The notes beneath the pieces are model-generated. The model was not told the DNA's origin. It ran no database searches and saw nothing but the letters and a program-made list of their open reading frames with translations. A program made the translations under genes and the position numbers. From Ignavibacteria bacterium (GTDB lineage: Bacteria > Bacteroidota > Ignavibacteria > Ch128b), in assembly GCA_013177855.1 (NCBI GenBank), contig JABLYA010000001.1:1653573-1717572 (forward strand): a DNA stretch of 64,000 nt, in the 5' to 3' direction. This document shows, piece by piece, positions 59,923 to 64,000 of the stretch (position 1 is the stretch's first letter; every line of letters starts with the position of its first letter).

Positions 59923-60507
59923 TCACCGCAAACCACAAATTCTCTTTAACTCTTTTATTTCTTCTTCTTTCAACTCTCTAAACTCTCCAGGTTTTAAATC
60001 AAATACTTCTAAAAATTCAATTTTAATTCTGACAAGTCTAAGTGTTGGATAACCAACTGCTGCGGTCATTTTTCTAATTTGGCGGTTTCGCCCTTCAAAT
60101 AATTCAATTTCGAGCCAGCTTGTAGGAATGCTTTTTCTAAATCGAATTGGTGGATTTCTTTCCCAGAGCCTGGGTTCTTCTGTTAGAATTCGAACATTTG
60201 CCTTCCGAGTCTTTTTATTTTCAATGACTACACCTTCTGATAATTTGTCAATTGCATCTGAGTCTGGTATTCCTTCAACCTGAACCCAGTATGTTCTTGA
60301 GTGACTGAATCTTGGATCAATTAATTTGTGATGAAGCAGACCATCATTGGTTAAAATTATTAATCCTTCTGAATCATAATCAAGTCTTCCGACCGGATAA
60401 ACATCTTTTGGCAGAGATAAAAAATCAGAAAGGGTCAACTTCCCTTCAACCGGACTAAATTGACACAAAACTCTATAGGGTTTATTGAAAATGAAATAAT
60501 ATTTCAT
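59923..60507 (-). CDS. 23S rRNA pseudouridine synthase (RluE/RsuA branch)
   Basis: The protein has 194 aa. PVGRLDYDSEGLIILTNDG has the catalytic Asp (D43) of the RsuA/RluE family; there is no N-terminal S4 domain, as in RluE. The C-terminal FEGRNRQIRKMTAAVGYPTL is conserved. It makes a specific pseudouridine in rRNA (E. coli RluE: 23S U2457); the site here is inferred. A gap of about 280 bases (59641-59922) separates it from rnhC and shows nothing I can identify. Confidence 0.87.
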   Translation of the reverse strand: MKYYFIFNKPYRVLCQFSPVEGKLTLSDFLSLPKDVYPVGRLDYDSEGLIILTNDGLLHHKLIDPRFSHSRTYWVQVEGIPDSDAIDKLSEGVVIENKKTRKANVRILTEEPRLWERNPPIRFRKSIPTSWLEIELFEGRNRQIRKMTAAVGYPTLRLVRIKIEFLEVFDLKPGEFRELKEEEIKELKRICGLR

Positions 60508-60524
60508 TTTAGTTTCTGGCAGAT

Positions 60525-61850
60525 TTAAAGAGAGTTATTTTCAAAAAATTTTTTCGAGAGATTGTGTTTAATTTTCAATTGAACCTCTTTTGCTGGTACA
60601 TCTCTCACTGATGATTTTTTAGATACAGAAATTGCGGCAAGTGCACCGGCTGCTTCGCCCATTGCTGCTGAAGTTGGCATTATTCTTAAAGCACCATGAG
60701 CTTTACGAGTTGCTGATACATTTCTCCCAGCGATTAATAAATTTTCAGCATCTTTAACAATCAAAGCTCTGAGAGGAATTTCGTAGTAATCATTCTCAGG
60801 CATTTCATCCAGACGGCTTTGTTCATCTTTTTGTCCATGAATATCAATCCCATAGCTTCCTCTTGCAATTGCATCATCAAATTTATGACAATGGATAATA
60901 TCTTCTTCTGTCACGACATAATCTCCAATACCTCTTCTTGTTTCTCTTACACCAACTTGAATAGCGGTTTCAATCAGGTAAGAGTTTTCAAAACCAGGAA
61001 TATCATTTTGTAAAACTTTAACAACCTGCCAGACTTGTTCTCTTCCAATTAATTCAGCTTTAGTCAAATCATAAGAAGTAGAACCATCGAGCCCAAGAAT
61101 ATTCGAAGTATTAAAAGAAGCTTCGCCTGAATTTGGCAGAGTTGTGTAAAAAATGTAATTAACATCCTCCGAAAGTCTGCCTTCTGCAATTGCTTTTTTA
61201 ACTGTACTAAAGTAACCAGCTACTGAAATAATTTTGTTCAAATCGAAATCGTAAGTCATCCATGAGAAGAAATCTTCTTTATGAGTTTTTACATAATCAA
61301 GTGCTTTTATGAAATCAATTCCACCCATTCTAAAGAATAAAGTCAATGCTTGAAGTTTTCCTGTTTCTTCATCACCTTTTACATAAGGAAAATTGCCAAG
61401 ATAAACCAATTGGGCATCGCCTGTTGTATCAATAAAGATTTTGCCTTCAATTTCTAATTCTTCACCAAATAAGAGACAGTGGATACTTTTTATTTTGTTA
61501 TTAACTCTATTGACTTTTGTGATTATCGTATGAACCAGAACTTTAACACCTGAATTTCTTAAAAGCGTGTAAGAAGCATTTCTAAAAGCACTTGCATAGA
61601 ATCCGTTATCAATCATACCGTCTCGTTTTCTCATTTCAATTTCAATTTCTTCAAAAATTCCCCGAACGAGAATTTCGTTATCAATAGAATGTTTCATAAA
61701 CGGTGAAACCATTCCAGCTGTAGACATTCCACCAACGAATCCATATTGCTCAATTAATAAAACTTTAGCGCCTTCACGAGCGGCTTTAACTGCTGCAGAA
61801 ATCCCAGCAATTCCTCCGCCGGCAACAACAACATCAAATGAAAGATGCAT
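60525..61850 (-). CDS. FAD-dependent oxidoreductase (FAD_oxidored family)
   Basis: About 441 aa from ATG 61850; an in-frame ATG at 61913 would add 21 residues before the nucleotide fold and looks unlikely. FDVVVAGGGIAGISAAV is the dinucleotide-binding start, then QYGFVGGMSTAGMVSP and DTTGDAQLVY; the C-terminal LLIAGRNVSATRKAHG and SAAMGEAAGALAA are family marks. Members oxidise or reduce varied substrates and none can be assigned here. It is 17 bases upstream of the pseudouridine synthase gene, so the two may be co-transcribed. Confidence 0.85.
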   Translation of the reverse strand: MHLSFDVVVAGGGIAGISAAVKAAREGAKVLLIEQYGFVGGMSTAGMVSPFMKHSIDNEILVRGIFEEIEIEMRKRDGMIDNGFYASAFRNASYTLLRNSGVKVLVHTIITKVNRVNNKIKSIHCLLFGEELEIEGKIFIDTTGDAQLVYLGNFPYVKGDEETGKLQALTLFFRMGGIDFIKALDYVKTHKEDFFSWMTYDFDLNKIISVAGYFSTVKKAIAEGRLSEDVNYIFYTTLPNSGEASFNTSNILGLDGSTSYDLTKAELIGREQVWQVVKVLQNDIPGFENSYLIETAIQVGVRETRRGIGDYVVTEEDIIHCHKFDDAIARGSYGIDIHGQKDEQSRLDEMPENDYYEIPLRALIVKDAENLLIAGRNVSATRKAHGALRIMPTSAAMGEAAGALAAISVSKKSSVRDVPAKEVQLKIKHNLSKKFFENNSL

Positions 61851-62041
61851 TTTTGTGACCTTTAATTTTTGAAACAAAAATTTGTAAAAAGTAAGATAAA
61901 GGCAAGGAGTCATAATAAAAAAAACTGTAATTAAATTTAGTGAATGAATTTCGTTCGATTAAAACATAAAATTTCCCCTTTTGCCTTTTCCCTCTTTTAC
62001 TTAACTTGTTATTGGTTAGATAAGATAAGGAATCTTTCATC

Positions 62042-64000
62042 TTGCAATCTTTAATAAGGACTTTTGTCATAACTCTTTTTCTAATTTTCATAACTATTCC
62101 AGTTTCCGCGCAGACTCCCTCAGGTGATACTTATCTGCAAGGATTTTATTGGAATGTAATTCCAGGCGGTGTGTGGTGGGATTCTCTTTCTTCACTCGGA
62201 TCAAAAATTAAAAGTGCAGGTTTTTCTGCGCTTTATATTCCACCGCCATCGAAAGGCGCAGGCGGTGGTTTTTCGATGGGCTATGATATTTACGATCATT
62301 TTGATTTCGGGGAGTTTTATCAGAAAGGTTCTACTGAAACACGTTTTGGAAGCAGAGTAGAACTTGAAAGAATGGTTAATATTTTAAAATCAATTGGACT
62401 TGATGTCTATGTTGATGTAGTTTTGAATCACACAGCTGGTGGAGAGCTAAAATCAAAAAACAATTGTCGAACCGATTCAGCATATCTGATTTTTAATTAT
62501 CCATTTGGAAGCAAAAGATTTCCAAAGAATGCAAATTCATTCAATCCGAGTGAAAACAATAACTGCAATCAATCACCACCTTACAATGATAATTTCTTCT
62601 CATTTGCTAATGACAACTGCACAGATTGTCCAGATGTTCGAGATAGTTTGATTGTTTGGGGAGCTTACTTAAAAAATCATTTCGGCTTCAGTGGCGCAAG
62701 ATTAGATGCGGTCAAACATATAAATCCAATTTTCATTTCTCAATTCGTTAATCAAACATTTCCTTCAAGTTACATTGTTGCTGAATACATAGGAAGCGGA
62801 GATGAAATTAGAAATTATTACAATCAACTCGCAGCAATGGGTGCAGGTAATGTCTCATTCTTTGATTTTCCACTTCGTTATACTTTGGCTGATATGTGTA
62901 ATAATTCAGCTGGGACATTCGATATGCGATCACTTGATTATGCGGGGTTAATCTTTGGAAAAGGAATGTCTGGTTTTAATGTTTCTACTTTTGTTGAAAA
63001 TCATGATTTCGATCGCACAGGCTGGGATGGAACAATTGATACTGCAGTTGGTGGACATTCGCCCGTTTTTAGAGATAAACATTTAGGTTACGCGTTCATA
63101 CTTTTTTCTGAAGGAAGACCTTCTGTCTTTTTCAAAGATTATTTTGATTATGGTCTTGGACCTTTAATTGATACATTAATTTTTATTCGACATAAATTTT
63201 TAGGTGGAAGTACAACTTTAAGAAGTGGACTCGATCCTTATTACATTCGTCAAGATGGAAATCAAGATCAAAATCTTCTAGCTCAAGATATTTATGTTGC
63301 AAGAAGAAACGGCTGGCAAAATCAAATTGGAGGCTATATTGTAATAAATGATAATCCATCACAATGGATAGATGTTTGGGTAGATACGGATTTACCAGTT
63401 GGCACTGTTTATAAAGATTATACAGGTAAGGATGTAAATAAAGTTGTAGTTGGTCCCAAACCTGGCGGAACAAAAAATAGAATTAAATTGTGGGCTCCAC
63501 CAAGAAATTTTACGATTTACATTGCTGATACTTCACAACAAATAAATCATTCTCCAGTACTTAATAAAGTTGATAAACTAAACGCTTTTACTTTTTCAGA
63601 ACTTAAATATCAATTTCGAGCAAGTGATGTAAATAGAGATACATTGTTTTTTACATTCTCAAACCTTCCGATGTGGTTGAATTCAACTTCTCAGGGATTG
63701 ATTTCAGGAATTCCACAAATTGCTGATACTGGCATTTATCAAAACATTATTGTGGAAGTTAGTGATGGAAAAGGCGGAATTGACAGAGATACTTTTTCAA
63801 TTCAAGTCTATTTAAATCATTTTCCAGTTATACAAGAACTTGGTGATACAACAATTTTTATTACTGAACGATTGCAAAGACAACTTTTAGCAACTGATCC
63901 CGACAATGATACAATCTTCTTTGCTTTTATTCAGAAGCCTAATTGGCTAGGGATAGATACTCTTTCTGGAATTATAGCTGGAATTCCTTCACCTGAAGAT
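62042..64000 (+). CDS. secreted alpha-amylase (GH13) with cadherin/Ig-like repeats, 3' end outside window
   Basis: No ATG precedes the signal peptide, so TTG at 62042 is the likely start; the signal ends PVSAQ. The GH13 catalytic regions are DVVLNH (125-130), GARLDAVKH with nucleophile D222, acid/base E248 in VAEYIG, and ENHD with D322. From about residue 500 onward two putative-Ig/cadherin-like repeats begin (RASDVNRDTLFFTFSN and ATDPDNDTIFFAFIQ). The frame is open to the window edge (653 codons). It hydrolyses starch or glycogen outside the cell. It is divergent from the FAD oxidoreductase. Confidence 0.88.
   Translation, partial: MQSLIRTFVITLFLIFITIPVSAQTPSGDTYLQGFYWNVIPGGVWWDSLSSLGSKIKSAGFSALYIPPPSKGAGGGFSMGYDIYDHFDFGEFYQKGSTETRFGSRVELERMVNILKSIGLDVYVDVVLNHTAGGELKSKNNCRTDSAYLIFNYPFGSKRFPKNANSFNPSENNNCNQSPPYNDNFFSFANDNCTDCPDVRDSLIVWGAYLKNHFGFSGARLDAVKHINPIFISQFVNQTFPSSYIVAEYIGSGDEIRNYYNQLAAMGAGNVSFFDFPLRYTLADMCNNSAGTFDMRSLDYAGLIFGKGMSGFNVSTFVENHDFDRTGWDGTIDTAVGGHSPVFRDKHLGYAFILFSEGRPSVFFKDYFDYGLGPLIDTLIFIRHKFLGGSTTLRSGLDPYYIRQDGNQDQNLLAQDIYVARRNGWQNQIGGYIVINDNPSQWIDVWVDTDLPVGTVYKDYTGKDVNKVVVGPKPGGTKNRIKLWAPPRNFTIYIADTSQQINHSPVLNKVDKLNAFTFSELKYQFRASDVNRDTLFFTFSNLPMWLNSTSQGLISGIPQIADTGIYQNIIVEVSDGKGGIDRDTFSIQVYLNHFPVIQELGDTTIFITERLQRQLLATDPDNDTIFFAFIQKPNWLGIDTLSGIIAGIPSPED

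Overview
The window is AT-rich, gene-dense bacterial chromosome. It most resembles the Ignavibacteria/Chlorobi side of the Bacteroidota-Chlorobiota superphylum. Supporting signs are Bacteroidetes-style promoter motifs (TAnnTTTG), outer-membrane proteins and lipoproteins, BatA- and MoxR-type genes, a bTHX ribosomal peptide, a two-component-style propeller sensor, three clustered parvulin-type chaperones, a geranylgeranyl-reductase-like flavoprotein and a eukaryote-like pterin synthase. The lineage is an inference; no rRNA is present.

Layout. 1-4.9 kb: partial CYTH protein, RlmI-type rRNA methyltransferase, small barrel, thioredoxin-fold protein and M14 peptidase. 5.0-10.4 kb: the classic rpmH-rnpA-yidD-yidC cluster, then a patatin-POTRA-barrel protein. 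10.4-17.5 kb: metallophosphoesterase, YgjP-type peptidase, BatA/VWA protein, HflX, and a solitary DNA methyltransferase overlapping a 2H phosphoesterase. 17.5-24.2 kb (minus): ferredoxin plus reductase, a lipoprotein, and a compact operon of DUF4956 membrane protein, porin, lamin-tail lipoprotein and PAS histidine kinase. 24.3-30.2 kb: larE-larB, glgA and a phnD-phnC-phnE type transporter. 30.5-38.4 kb: an H-type lectin broken by one in-frame stop, metG, three SurA/PpiC-like chaperones, MoxR and bTHX. 38.4-39.9 kb: a decayed AAA/DUF4143 ATPase behind three tandem palindromes. 39.9-42.3 kb (minus): AI-2E-type exporter, Nfu and Mrp.

42.5-50.6 kb is the most coherent block. A Fur-family regulator with feoA-feoB (minus) diverges from a long plus-strand run: dodecin, two peroxiredoxins around a membrane protein, rubrerythrin, DUF3501, 6-pyruvoyl-tetrahydropterin synthase, GTP cyclohydrolase I and two short-chain dehydrogenases, the first frameshifted. 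A Fur/PerR-like box lies in the divergent gap. Together they look like an iron/peroxide response unit joined to a tetrahydropterin (possibly biopterin-type) pathway. 50.6-64 kb: Spy-like protein, peptide deformylase, tRNA-Phe, an SDR, purC, cystathionine beta-synthase-like enzyme, a large membrane propeller protein ending in a Fis-type HTH, RNase HIII, a pseudouridine synthase, an FAD oxidoreductase and a partial secreted alpha-amylase.

The least explained signals are the three 18-bp palindromes at exactly 22-bp spacing (38594-38655), the DUF4956/porin/lamin-tail/kinase operon, the propeller-Fis protein, an inverted repeat that buries a start codon (46037-46115), and frame breaks at runs of seven A (about 38737 and 49527).
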